In this document: positions 1 to 8,903 of the stretch, piece by piece
Position numbering within the stretch: the first letter of the stretch is position 1
Layout: each line of letters begins with the position of its first letter
Source: Fidelibacterota bacterium
GTDB taxonomy: Bacteria > Fidelibacterota > BS150m-G59
Length of the DNA stretch: 23,978 bases
NCBI GenBank assembly: GCA_016784265.1
Contig: JADHUZ010000001.1
Span: 1-23,978, forward strand
Direction of reading: 5' to 3'
Made by a program: the position numbers and the translations under genes
The notes under the pieces: model-generated
What the model was told of the DNA's origin: nothing
Seen by the model: the letters and a program-made list of their open reading frames with translations, nothing else
The model's database searches: none

Positions 1-266
1 GTATCATCGCTCAAAATCATCTGGAAATATGCACGCCGCTTGCCTTTTTTCATCCCGAAAGCCTGCACTTTTCCAATTATTGTAACTTCCTGTCCTTCTT
101 TGAGTTCGTTTATTTTTCCAATAGTTCGACGATCCAAATGTCGCCTTGGAAAATAGGAAATTAAATCAGAAATTGTCTGAATTCCTGCACGATTTAACGC
201 CTGTTTTCGCGCCGCACCAACGCCTCGCAATTGTGTAATTTCGTCAGTGAATTTCAGTGGATTCAC
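1..266 (-). CDS. recG: ATP-dependent DNA helicase RecG, N-terminal part (runs off left edge)
   Basis: RecG remodels stalled replication forks and Holliday junctions. Only the first 88 codons are in the window; the helicase motor lies beyond position 1. The visible peptide starts VNPLKFTDEITQLRGVGAAR and continues with a helix-hairpin-helix-like LRGVGAARKQALNRAGI, then SYFPRRHLDRR and an OB-fold strand pattern (EGQEVTIIGKVQAFG). These match the RecG wedge domain, including the family hallmark of a YFPRR-D-R stretch before the OB fold. The start is GTG at 266, four bases after the stop of the upstream DUF4139 gene, so the two are probably co-transcribed. The ribosome binding site is weak (GGA about 8 bases upstream), which fits translational coupling. 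The assignment rests on the N-terminal wedge only. Confidence 0.92.
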   Translation of the reverse strand, partial: MNPLKFTDEITQLRGVGAARKQALNRAGIQTISDLISYFPRRHLDRRTIGKINELKEGQEVTIIGKVQAFGMKKGKRRAYFQMILSDD

Positions 267-269
267 AAT

Positions 270-1607
270 TTATTTCCACTCGTTGATAATTGTAAATTTA
301 ACCGTTTCGGATTTTTCTCCATCAATTGTTACATCAAATCGAACTTCGCCAGATTTCGTATCGGTAAAATCATGTGTAGAATTTTTAATTTTTGCTGTTC
401 GCGAAATTCGTTCAAATATCCGAATCGGGATTTTCTGGTTTTTTCGATTGCGAATTTCAATCGACACAACAAATTTTTCGGATTTTTTGCCAGTTTTTTC
501 GTAGGATTCTATCGTGCGTTCTGCAACGACATCAAACGCTTTTCCCGCTTGAATTGAAGTTATTTCCTTCTTCGGCGTGTGCTCAATTCTATCTTCTCCG
601 ACAAGTTCCAACGAGCCGTCAGAATCTTCTGAAAACATACGGATTTTTCCCGCAGGAAGCGGCATTCCTAATCCAGATTTCTCCGAATTTTCAATATCGA
701 AAAACACACGGGCAGGTAATTTTTCGCTGGATTGTCCGCCACCATCAATGCGAAAATATTTTTCCGCTTCAATTTCGCGCGAATCAAATAATGCAATTTG
801 TTTGATTTCCTGATTTTGTAGCGTTACTTTTCGTGGCAACTCATACACATGATATTCAAATAATTCCCGCTCCTGAAATCCAGCATCGGCAGATTCTGCT
901 TTCATCATCACACTTGGTCGTCCACCGTACCGCTGTCGTTCGGCTCGATGAATATCGCCTGCGACGAGTTTTAACTTTGCATTTTCATAAGTTGCGCCGC
1001 TTTCGTTTTCGATAGAAACCCAACTTGCGAGCGAAAATTTGCCATTCTGCAAAACAGAAAACAAATATTCCGCGTGCCAACTCATTCCGCTGGTGAGATA
1101 TGAAATTTCCAGTTTTTCGTCGCCTTTTCTGGCTGATTGAATCGTCCAATCAAGTGTTGGGCGCGTGATTAAACCCTCGGGCAATTCTGGAAATTCGGCA
1201 TTTACAATTTGTTTTGCGTTGATAATTTGCACCGAACCGTCGTCATTTTGCAGCACAACGCTACCGCCAGCAGAAAGCAATTTCCCCGTAAATTTCTCAC
1301 CATTTTCGGTGTAAAATCTAATTTTGCTGCCAATAAATTTGTGGTAAATCTTGCTGACATTTACCAAATCGTAGCGGAAATTCTGTTCCAAAACACGCAC
1401 ATCGTCGGGATAATTGACAGATTTCAACAACACAGAAGTCGGATCTAATTGTGCGGCAACATCGGTAATTTGCAAAGTCTGTTCGCCTTTTTCCAACTGA
1501 ATTGATTTTGTTTCTTTGATTAATCCAAGATTTTCATTGTAAACCGTTACAGATGTTTGCGCAAAACAAATCGTAACGATTAGACTAAATAGAAGTATCT
1601 TTTTCAT
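270..1607 (-). CDS. secreted DUF4139 domain protein
   Basis: A 445-residue exported protein of unknown function. The N-terminus MKKILLFSLIVTICFAQ is a clear signal peptide with likely cleavage after CFA. The family signature lies in the middle: ISYLTSGMSWHAEYLF, then LASWVSIENESGATYENAKL and LVAGDIHR, the conserved core of DUF4139 proteins (WxAxY, sGatyxnAxLxLvAGdi). The C-terminal third is beta-rich with alternating charged residues and looks like an Ig-like or beta-sandwich domain. An upstream in-frame ATG at 1619 exists, but the strong GGAGG at 1612-1617 overlaps it and is ideally spaced for the ATG at 1607, so 1607 was chosen. It lies between the cupin gene upstream and recG downstream with short gaps (20 and 3 bp), which suggests an operon. 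The recG link may be positional only. Confidence 0.85.
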   Translation of the reverse strand: MKKILLFSLIVTICFAQTSVTVYNENLGLIKETKSIQLEKGEQTLQITDVAAQLDPTSVLLKSVNYPDDVRVLEQNFRYDLVNVSKIYHKFIGSKIRFYTENGEKFTGKLLSAGGSVVLQNDDGSVQIINAKQIVNAEFPELPEGLITRPTLDWTIQSARKGDEKLEISYLTSGMSWHAEYLFSVLQNGKFSLASWVSIENESGATYENAKLKLVAGDIHRAERQRYGGRPSVMMKAESADAGFQERELFEYHVYELPRKVTLQNQEIKQIALFDSREIEAEKYFRIDGGGQSSEKLPARVFFDIENSEKSGLGMPLPAGKIRMFSEDSDGSLELVGEDRIEHTPKKEITSIQAGKAFDVVAERTIESYEKTGKKSEKFVVSIEIRNRKNQKIPIRIFERISRTAKIKNSTHDFTDTKSGEVRFDVTIDGEKSETVKFTIINEWK

Positions 1608-1627
1608 TTTTTCCTCCATATTAAAAT

Positions 1628-1888
1628 TTAACCAAATGAATAATGTTTACGCACAGGTTTTATCACCTTCCATCGACATTTTAGCCCTTTCGGAAAGACG
1701 ACAAAATCACCCGCACCAAATTTAACGATCCCTGTTTCGGTTTCTACTTCCACTTCTCCTTCGAGCAAAAAGCAGGATTCCTTTTCATCGTAAAACCAAT
1801 CAAATTCAGAGATTTCGCAAGTCCAAATTGGCAAATTGCGGATATTTTGAATTTCTTGGTCTGTGAGTTTTCTGATTTCGATCTTCAT
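1628..1888 (-). CDS. small cupin domain protein (cupin_3/DUF861-like)
   Basis: An 86-residue single-domain cupin. The strand pattern is WFYDEKESCFLLEGEVEVET, then GAGDFVVFPKGLKCRW and VRKHYSF. This fits the small cupin_3 (EutQ/ureidoglycine aminohydrolase-like) group, where a conserved E and the GDxVxFPxG turn replace the classical HxH motif. Function is unknown in most members; some bind metal or a small sugar or amide ligand. The start ATG at 1888 has a good GAGGG seven bases upstream. It is the first gene of a minus-strand set (cupin - DUF4139 - recG) and is divergent from the large helicase-nuclease gene across a 118-bp gap. No metal-binding histidines are evident in the first motif, so catalytic activity is uncertain. 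Confidence 0.8.
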   Translation of the reverse strand: MKIEIRKLTDQEIQNIRNLPIWTCEISEFDWFYDEKESCFLLEGEVEVETETGIVKFGAGDFVVFPKGLKCRWKVIKPVRKHYSFG

Positions 1889-1931
1889 TGTTTCCCTCGT
1901 TATTCCACCGCGAAAATTAAAAAGGTTTTGT

Positions 1932-1961
1932 TTGAAATCGTAGGATAATTTTCAGTAAATT
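1932..1961 (+). promoter_or_regulatory. candidate sigma70-type promoter for the AddA-AddB fusion gene
   Basis: TTGAAA (1932-1937) and TAAATT (1956-1961) are separated by 18 bp and lie about 45 bp before the start codon at 2007. The match to consensus is moderate. It is the best pair seen in this short divergent gap, but it is unproven. Confidence 0.25.
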
Positions 1962-1965
1962 ACTG
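1953..1965. promoter_or_regulatory. palindrome in divergent gap, possible operator
   Basis: CAGTAA and TTACTG form perfect 6-bp arms around a single A. The element overlaps the candidate -10 hexamer of the plus-strand gene and lies 65 bp upstream of the cupin start, where a repressor could control either gene. It does not match the E. coli LexA box. A chance origin in AT-rich DNA cannot be excluded. Confidence 0.25.
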
Positions 1966-2006
1966 TGCACTGTTTCATCTGTTGAAAAAATAAAAAAGAG
2001 GCAATT

Positions 2007-5000
2007 ATGGCTGAAGATAAAACCCTAAATTTGAATCAAAATGTAATGATCCGCGCTTGCGCCGGTGCAGGAAAAACCTATCAACTCACACAACGCTACC
2101 TCGCGATTTTAGATGAGTTCGCAACTGAAAAACGCTACGGACCGCAAAATATTCTCGTAATCACATTCACAAGAAAAGCCACCGCAGAAATGGCAAACAG
2201 GATTTATCAAAAAGTGTTTGAAATCATCAAATCTCAAAAAACCGAAGCCAGCGACTTTCCAAATCTTTCCGCGGCTGACGAAGATTACAAATCAAAAGTG
2301 ATGCAAGATTTTTCCGCACCGAAAATCACGACCATTGATTCGTTCTGTTTCCAAGTTTTGAAAGACAATCCAGTTGCGGCAGATATTGATCCAAATCTGG
2401 ATATTGGCGACGAAGCCAAAATCGAAGAAACGCTCGAAACAGCACTCGATGATTTTATCAAAAACCTTTCGCAAAATTACGATAGCCGTTTGAAAAATCT
2501 CATTGATGGGATGGGATTGGATTTAATCAAAATATATTTCCGCTTTCTGGAAAAAAACCGCGACCAAATTGCACCTATTCAAAAATTTTATCAAAACAAC
2601 TCGGATGATGAAATTTTCTCAATTTTGAAAAAACGCTACGAGCCAAATTTGCCGATGAATGAAGCCGTTTCCACTTTTCAAACTATCGTTGAAAAAGTGC
2701 TAAATCAACCATTTCCAAGTGAAATTTTACAGCAATGGCAACAACATCTGGACGCAATCCACGAATATCAAAACTGCACGGCAGAGCAGAAAAGCGCTTG
2801 CTACAAAAAGCAAATACATCCTGTTTTTCTGAAATCCGATGGAAAAAATTATCTAAAATCAATATCCGTCGGCAGTCAAAAAATGTGGAGACAAAACGGC
2901 TGTTCGGTCAAAGAACAAAAAGCATTCGTCGCGGAAACCAAAGAATTTTCTCTGTGGCTCAACGAAAATCTACCAATAGATTCGTTGGATGGGATTTTCA
3001 CAGAAAAAGACTTGCTCGCCATTTCCATGTCCCGTTTACTTTTAGAATTATCGCAGGAATTTTTCGAGTTTGTTGACCAACGGAAGGAACGAGAAAATAC
3101 TCTCAGCTTCAACGATATCACCCGCAAAGCGCATCATATTTTGACTACACAAAAAAAGATTGCTCAAAAATATCACAAGCAATTTCAGCATATTCTTGTG
3201 GATGAATTTCAGGATACAAACGATTTGAGATGGGGAATTATCCGCACCATCGCTTCGGACGAAAACGGAAATCTGCGAAAACGTGGACTTTTTATCGTCG
3301 GCGATGAGAAACAATCTATCTATCGTTTCACAAAAGCAGATGTAAAAATCATGGCGCGCGCCGAAGATGAACTCGCGGAAGTGGAATCTGAATTTCGACC
3401 CGTTCCGAGCGATGCCACCTATCGCCAGTCGCCGTGGTTGATTGAAAATTGCATCAATCCGCTGTTTCTGAAATTGCTCCAGCCTGAGGAGAAAAAAAGG
3501 CAAAATTGGGAAGCAAAATTTATAGAAACGCAATATCCATCAGAAACCAAACCAAAAGAAGATCAAAAATTGGATAGTGTTGCGCCAACGATTTTCGACT
3601 TGGATATTCTGACTGTTCCAAAATCGGAACAAGAACTTTTCAAAGAAGATGTGCTCGCCTATCCGCGCCACGTGGCGGAATTAATCCAAAATTTGAAAAA
3701 CAGATCAGATTGGGATAAAATTACAGTTCCACTTGGACAACCGAAAATCGGAGTTCTTTTGCGCACGATTGCCGGAAATATCACGCTATATCGCGAGGCT
3801 TTTAAGCAAGTCGGCATTGATTTTGAAGTCATCGGCGGCAAAGGATTTTTCAAGCGGCAGGAAGTGATGGATATCGAAATGATTCTTTCAATTCTCATCA
3901 ATCCGCACGACGATGTCGCGATGATCGGTTTGCTGCGTTCGCCAATTTTCGCCTTCGATGATAAAACCATAAATCAATTCCTGCAAAATCCTCGAAAGGA
4001 CAAATCCATCTACGAATCGCTCGATCATTTTGAATTTCCTGAGGTCAAATCAGAGTTGGATGAATGGCTTACAAAGTCTCGAACCGAGCCGCTCGATCGG
4101 CTGTTATATCGAATTTTTGAGGAAAATCACCGCGATTTGGGATATTTTTCCGAAACGGATGGAATCCAACGCTGGGAAAACATCCAGAAATGCATCAATT
4201 TGGTTCATCAGTGGTCGAACAAAGGCATGAATCTTGCCAAAATCAAAGAGACGCTAAAATTCAAAATCAACACAGACGACGAGGAAGGATTCTTTCCATT
4301 TCCAACCACTTCGGAAGTTGTGCTGATGTCAATTCACAAAGCAAAAGGTTTACAATTTCCAATCGTTGTCGTTCCGGATCTTCATCGTAAATTTAATTTC
4401 TCAACAGATTCGATCGCCATAGAATCAATACAGGATCACGGCAAAAAATGGAACACAGAATTGGGCTTGAAAATACAGTGCCTTGATGGCAACAGAGAAA
4501 AAACGGCAATATTTAATCACATTCAACAACAAATCAGGCGAGAAAAATTTGCAGAGTTGCAGAGATTGTTTTACGTCGCCGTTACGCGAGCGAAATATGG
4601 CGTGGTTTTATCTGGAATGCTCAAAGAATCGAAAAATGGATATCCAAAGTTGAAAACGGACAATTGGCTGGATTGGCTACGCGAAAGTTACGAAATCAGC
4701 CAGGAACAACTCGAATCTTGCAATTTCCAGAGTCAAAAAGGAATTCCACAAATTTCGGTGAACGACTATCAAAAGCCAGTGGACAAATTCGCTCCAAAAT
4801 CCACAAAGATAGAAAAACTCATTTTGGAAAATGAAGCGACTGATTTCACTAAATTTTACAGAAAACGCGTTAGGGATATTTCCGCTATTTTTCCATCGCA
4901 ATCTGCGAAAAACGAAAATTCAACGCTGGGCGGTTCGGATTTCGGCTCGCTCATCCACAAAATATTTGAAATGGACTGGCTAAATTGGGATAAACACAGC

Positions 5001-8000
5001 GAGGAAATTATCCAATGGTTGGATTCGCAATCCTTTTTCAAACTGAAAAAACAAATGCCCGAAATCGAGAAATATCTCCGCAATTTGTGGCAATCGGAGC
5101 ACTGCCAATTTTTGCAAAATATCGAAAATAAATTCTGCGAACATCCCATTAGTTGCTTGCTTTTTTCTGAGGACAAAGCAATCGAACTGAATGGAATCAT
5201 TGATTTGCTTTACAAAAATGAGGATGATTGGACCGTTTTGGATTACAAAACCGATGCGACGCAAAACGATCTGGCACAACATCGCGCACAGGTTCAGATT
5301 TATCTCCATGCTGTCAAGCATTTGTATCATTTCGAGCCACGAGGAGAAATTTTTTATACAACTTTGGGAATCGTCGAAAATGTTCCTTTCGATCCGTATT
5401 TTCTCGGAAATCTTGAGTTTCAAGGTGCGAAAAGCTGGAATATCGACAACTTGCAATTTCTCTCGCAAAAAAATGAGATACTTTGGGATAAATTGGAAGA
5501 ACCGCTAAAAAACCTTTCCGAGAATAATTTTGTAATCGCTCCGACAAAAAGGCGCGCACAGGAAATTAAGATGATTTTAGCCTCCCAGAAAATACTGAAA
5601 CCAAGCCATACCATTACCACGCTTGACGAAATGGGGAGTAATTTGTTATTGAGCGGAAAGCGAGAGATTACATCGTTGCAACGCCGATTCCTCGTGCGAA
5701 AAATTTTCAATAATTCATTTTCAGGGCAAAATTTCGATCGCTATCCCGGCTACATTTCTCATCTTGCACAAGCATTTGAAATGGTGGACAAAAACCGCGC
5801 AAAGCCAAATTGGCAAATTGAAAAATATTATCAAAAATATCTGGAAACTATTGAGCAAGCCGGCTACACTGAAAATACTTTGCCGTTACTTCCTCAACAA
5901 TTTGATTTGAGCGAAAAACATCTAATTATTGATGGCTGCATCAGCGTTTCTATTCAAGAAATTGAGGTTTTACAGCAACTTTCCCAGCAAGCAAAATCGG
6001 TTACATATCTGACATTGAACGGCTCAAAACACGAATTTTTCGATTACGATCCGGAAGTGATTGTGTCGATTGATACGAAAAAAACTGATAAGTTTTTGCT
6101 CCCGTACAATGTGAATCTTGAACTGGAACAAATCGCAAAAGATATCAAAAACAAGGTGGAAAACGAGCAGGAATCATACAGAAATTTTATGATCGTCGTG
6201 CCTTCGATGGAAAAATATGTGCCGTGTTTGCTGCCAATTTTTCGGCGATTCAAAATTCCAGTTACGCTAACCAAACGCGAACCATTGATGGAACGCCCAG
6301 TAGTCGGTGTTGCTTTTGCACTGTTCCAAATCATGACGCAACACGAACTTTCGTGGCATACAATTATGCACTGGTTTTCTTTCCCATCCGTAGCAGAAAA
6401 ATCAGATTCGGAATTCCTGAAAAATTTGCGCCAAATTGATCTGAAAATTCGTCAAAATTGCGAAATAGATTGGAACAATTTGAAGAAAAAAGATTTACAC
6501 AAAATTTTAAAAGACAAGCAATTGGAACGGATTTTCTCCAACATCAGAAAAGAAATTGAATCCTTCCGCCAATTTGAAAAACGCAATTTCGGAATCCATT
6601 ATGAGCAGAAATTATCTGAAAATTTACAGCATGAAGGAGATTCGATGGAATCGCGCGCGTTGCAACGATTTTTGGAGATTGTGCAAAATTTGAATCAGAT
6701 GCAAGAGCAAAATTCCATTTTCTTGCAACCATTTGCGTATTTTCAAGAATTGCAAGAATTGGTTAAATCTGCCGAAATATCTACTGCTGAGCAAAATTGG
6801 GGCGTTCGAGTTATTTCCACTTTTGAAAGTGTAAAATTGCATCCCAAATTTTTATTTGCAATTGGACTTTCTCAAGAAGATTTTCCAACGCAAAGCAAAA
6901 AAAATATTTTCATCGAAGACGATTCTGATTTTCACTATCAATCCAACCGTTCGATTTTTAGCTCGTGGCAGGAAAATGCAGAAAAACTTTTTCTATCATG
7001 CCCACAAAAAGGAACAGATGGCAAAGATCAACAATATTCGATTTTCTTGGAGGGAATGAAAGCAGAAGCCATGCCGGACGTTGGCGGCGATACAAATTAT
7101 TTTCGTAAAAAACGAGCCACAAATAAATTCCTGAAAAATGACGCTGACGATCCAATCTTGCGCAGACAAATTCTCCGCCATAATGCTATGTTGAAAAATC
7201 CGTTGGATTCAGAATATTTTGGTAAAATCGAGACGCCACAACTAAAACTCGCTAAACAAACTTTTTCGGCAACCAAATTGGATGAATTGGCAGAAAGACC
7301 ACTTTATTTTTTGATTGCTCGAGGCTGGGGAATCAAGGAAACCGACAGAGAAATATCGTCGTATTTGACAGTCGGGAATGTGATTCACACGATTTTGGAG
7401 CGATTCGGCAAGTTGGGCGGTTGGGATGAAAATCGAAAAAATCCGACAAAAGCAAAAAAACTGATGCACGATACCGCCCAAAAACTCTTGGAAGAAGAAA
7501 AAATGGATTTTGAGAATGATCTCGAAGTGTATGCAATGTTTGCTCCGTTTTTGCGTGGATTGCAAGATGATGCCCCAGCCGGTTTGCTCGCAAACATTTT
7601 GGCAGAAGAAAATGATTTTTATCCACAATTTCAATTTATTGGCGCGGAGCAAAGCTTCGGCATCACAAAAGAAAAAAATACATGGCAGGCATTCACTTTG
7701 AGCCACGAAACGTTGGACAATTTGAAGTTTTGCGGAAAAATAGACCGCTTCGATCGACACACAGATGCGAAAATTGTGATTGGAATGGATTACAAAACCG
7801 GCAGAATCTATTGGAGCGGAACAATGGAGAAACTATCGTTGCAATTACCGTTGTATTATCTTGCATTAAAATCGCATTTTCCCGAAGATACTATTTTATT
7901 GACATATCGCGGATTCAAACCAAACGCATGCGGTTTTCACAGTTCTTGGCTGGGTGATGCGCATCCTGCAGAAATTCCAGAAATTAATTATAAAAGCAAA

Positions 8001-8207
8001 GCGCTATCTCATATTCTCACCGAAAATAGCGGCGAAAATTATAAAAATCACCTTTTCCAAGTTTTGCAACCTTTGGAGACGGGAAATTTCCCACTCGTGC
8101 AAAAAGGCATCAAAAAAGACAAGGCAAAATATTATTATTTAGAAGGAGTCTCGAGGATTGAAACGGTAAAATATATCACCGATTCAAAAATTGATCATCA
8201 CGACTAA
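2007..8207 (+). CDS. single-chain AddA-AddB fusion: helicase-nuclease for double-strand break repair
   Basis: A 2066-residue protein joining both subunits of the RecBCD-like AddAB enzyme, which resects DNA ends for recombination. The N-terminal half is a full UvrD/AddA superfamily 1 helicase: Walker A AGAGKT 19-24, ITFTRKATAEM 52-62, DEFQDT 399-404, GDEKQSIYRF 432-441, VLMSIHKAKGLQF 772-784 and LFYVAVTRAK 854-863. A PD-(D/E)XK nuclease follows (H984, D1066, D1079-Y-K1081). From about residue 1172 (FVIAPTKRR) the AddB-like half begins without a Walker A. It ends in a second nuclease: FSATKLDEL 1753-1761, GNVIH 1790-1794, D1913, D1928-Y-K1930 and a QLPLYYLA motif. The four cysteines that hold the AddB iron-sulfur cluster are not seen (AERPLYF where CP would be expected). 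AddA alone is usually about 1200 residues and AddB about 900-1150, so the sum fits a fusion. The start ATG is preceded by AAGAGG. This is the only plus-strand gene, and it ends in a 4-bp overlap with algH. Confidence 0.93.
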   Translation: MAEDKTLNLNQNVMIRACAGAGKTYQLTQRYLAILDEFATEKRYGPQNILVITFTRKATAEMANRIYQKVFEIIKSQKTEASDFPNLSAADEDYKSKVMQDFSAPKITTIDSFCFQVLKDNPVAADIDPNLDIGDEAKIEETLETALDDFIKNLSQNYDSRLKNLIDGMGLDLIKIYFRFLEKNRDQIAPIQKFYQNNSDDEIFSILKKRYEPNLPMNEAVSTFQTIVEKVLNQPFPSEILQQWQQHLDAIHEYQNCTAEQKSACYKKQIHPVFLKSDGKNYLKSISVGSQKMWRQNGCSVKEQKAFVAETKEFSLWLNENLPIDSLDGIFTEKDLLAISMSRLLLELSQEFFEFVDQRKERENTLSFNDITRKAHHILTTQKKIAQKYHKQFQHILVDEFQDTNDLRWGIIRTIASDENGNLRKRGLFIVGDEKQSIYRFTKADVKIMARAEDELAEVESEFRPVPSDATYRQSPWLIENCINPLFLKLLQPEEKKRQNWEAKFIETQYPSETKPKEDQKLDSVAPTIFDLDILTVPKSEQELFKEDVLAYPRHVAELIQNLKNRSDWDKITVPLGQPKIGVLLRTIAGNITLYREAFKQVGIDFEVIGGKGFFKRQEVMDIEMILSILINPHDDVAMIGLLRSPIFAFDDKTINQFLQNPRKDKSIYESLDHFEFPEVKSELDEWLTKSRTEPLDRLLYRIFEENHRDLGYFSETDGIQRWENIQKCINLVHQWSNKGMNLAKIKETLKFKINTDDEEGFFPFPTTSEVVLMSIHKAKGLQFPIVVVPDLHRKFNFSTDSIAIESIQDHGKKWNTELGLKIQCLDGNREKTAIFNHIQQQIRREKFAELQRLFYVAVTRAKYGVVLSGMLKESKNGYPKLKTDNWLDWLRESYEISQEQLESCNFQSQKGIPQISVNDYQKPVDKFAPKSTKIEKLILENEATDFTKFYRKRVRDISAIFPSQSAKNENSTLGGSDFGSLIHKIFEMDWLNWDKHSEEIIQWLDSQSFFKLKKQMPEIEKYLRNLWQSEHCQFLQNIENKFCEHPISCLLFSEDKAIELNGIIDLLYKNEDDWTVLDYKTDATQNDLAQHRAQVQIYLHAVKHLYHFEPRGEIFYTTLGIVENVPFDPYFLGNLEFQGAKSWNIDNLQFLSQKNEILWDKLEEPLKNLSENNFVIAPTKRRAQEIKMILASQKILKPSHTITTLDEMGSNLLLSGKREITSLQRRFLVRKIFNNSFSGQNFDRYPGYISHLAQAFEMVDKNRAKPNWQIEKYYQKYLETIEQAGYTENTLPLLPQQFDLSEKHLIIDGCISVSIQEIEVLQQLSQQAKSVTYLTLNGSKHEFFDYDPEVIVSIDTKKTDKFLLPYNVNLELEQIAKDIKNKVENEQESYRNFMIVVPSMEKYVPCLLPIFRRFKIPVTLTKREPLMERPVVGVAFALFQIMTQHELSWHTIMHWFSFPSVAEKSDSEFLKNLRQIDLKIRQNCEIDWNNLKKKDLHKILKDKQLERIFSNIRKEIESFRQFEKRNFGIHYEQKLSENLQHEGDSMESRALQRFLEIVQNLNQMQEQNSIFLQPFAYFQELQELVKSAEISTAEQNWGVRVISTFESVKLHPKFLFAIGLSQEDFPTQSKKNIFIEDDSDFHYQSNRSIFSSWQENAEKLFLSCPQKGTDGKDQQYSIFLEGMKAEAMPDVGGDTNYFRKKRATNKFLKNDADDPILRRQILRHNAMLKNPLDSEYFGKIETPQLKLAKQTFSATKLDELAERPLYFLIARGWGIKETDREISSYLTVGNVIHTILERFGKLGGWDENRKNPTKAKKLMHDTAQKLLEEEKMDFENDLEVYAMFAPFLRGLQDDAPAGLLANILAEENDFYPQFQFIGAEQSFGITKEKNTWQAFTLSHETLDNLKFCGKIDRFDRHTDAKIVIGMDYKTGRIYWSGTMEKLSLQLPLYYLALKSHFPEDTILLTYRGFKPNACGFHSSWLGDAHPAEIPEINYKSKALSHILTENSGENYKNHLFQVLQPLETGNFPLVQKGIKKDKAKYYYLEGVSRIETVKYITDSKIDHHD

Positions 8208-8755
8208 GCCATTCCGCCATCGCCGGAAAACATCATTCCGTCTAATCCGAGCATTTGGATTGCATCTTCCCACTTCTTATCGTCGGCAGTTTGGAAAATC
8301 AAATCAGGCGAGGCAGAACTGATTAGCCAATCGCCTCTTTTCAGTTCTTGTTCGAGTTGTCCACGCTGCCAACCTGCGTAACCCAATATAAATTTATACA
8401 TCGCGGGACCGCGTCCATCGACGATTTCTTTTATGATTTTTCTATCGGTCGTGAGAGAGATTGAATCCGAAACTCGATAAGTTCCATCGATTGCATAATC
8501 TGTGCTATGCAGGATAAAACCTCGCATCAACGCAACGGGTCCACCAAACGAAATTGAAGGCTTCGATTGCATTTTGTCAAATCCAACATCTGAAATCAAC
8601 TGATAAATATCATCATCAATCATCGGTTTGTTGATAATTAAACCCATCGCACCGTCTTCTCCGTGCTCCAAAATATAGATCACGCTTTTTCCGAAAAAAG
8701 GATCCGACATGCCCGGCGCGGCGACCAAAAGATGATTCACTAACTTTTTCTCCAT
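8204..8755 (-). CDS. algH: YqgE/AlgH family protein
   Basis: A 183-residue member of the UPF0301/AlgH family. Known members are conserved single-domain proteins of unclear biochemical role; AlgH was linked to alginate regulation in Pseudomonas. The sequence shows the whole family pattern: NHLLVAAPGMSDPFFGKSV, YILEHGEDGAMGLIINKP, the SFGGPV turn, RGFILHS, then FILGYAGWQRGQLEQEL and GDWL near the C-terminus. An in-frame TTG at 8785 would add ten residues, but the family normally starts at MEKxLxNHLL, so the ATG at 8755 was chosen. No good Shine-Dalgarno is visible. It converges on the AddA-AddB fusion with a 4-bp overlap (CTAA, 8204-8207). No link between the two functions is implied. Confidence 0.9.
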   Translation of the reverse strand: MEKKLVNHLLVAAPGMSDPFFGKSVIYILEHGEDGAMGLIINKPMIDDDIYQLISDVGFDKMQSKPSISFGGPVALMRGFILHSTDYAIDGTYRVSDSISLTTDRKIIKEIVDGRGPAMYKFILGYAGWQRGQLEQELKRGDWLISSASPDLIFQTADDKKWEDAIQMLGLDGMMFSGDGGMA

Positions 8756-8822
8756 GCCGCAATTTACGAACGGCCGCCGATTCAAACATTGTAAATTTTT
8801 AGTGATTAAGCGATGATATGAT

Positions 8823-8835
8823 AAAGTTTTTGGGG
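8823..8835 (-). repeat. 13-bp motif shared with the glutamine synthetase leader (copy 1)
   Basis: CCCCAAAAACTTT on the minus strand, 68-80 bp upstream of the algH start. An identical 13-mer lies at 12853-12865 upstream of glutamine synthetase, on the same strand. It may be a regulatory element or coincidence. Apart from this, the gap 8756-8903 shows only a possible TACAAT -10 for algH at 8788-8793 with no convincing -35. Confidence 0.3.
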
Positions 8836-8903
8836 TTTTTAGAGTTTATAATCTCGCTTTTGACCAAGTCTAAAACCAGATTTAAATATCGTATTATCAA
8901 TAA

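Noticed and set aside
7242..7760. A 172-codon minus-strand open frame inside the AddA-AddB fusion.
   Set aside because: It is antisense to the conserved second nuclease domain, has a Phe/Cys-rich low-information composition and no ribosome binding site.
8847..8852. A perfect TATAAT on the plus strand.
   Set aside because: No -35 at proper distance and no plus-strand gene downstream.
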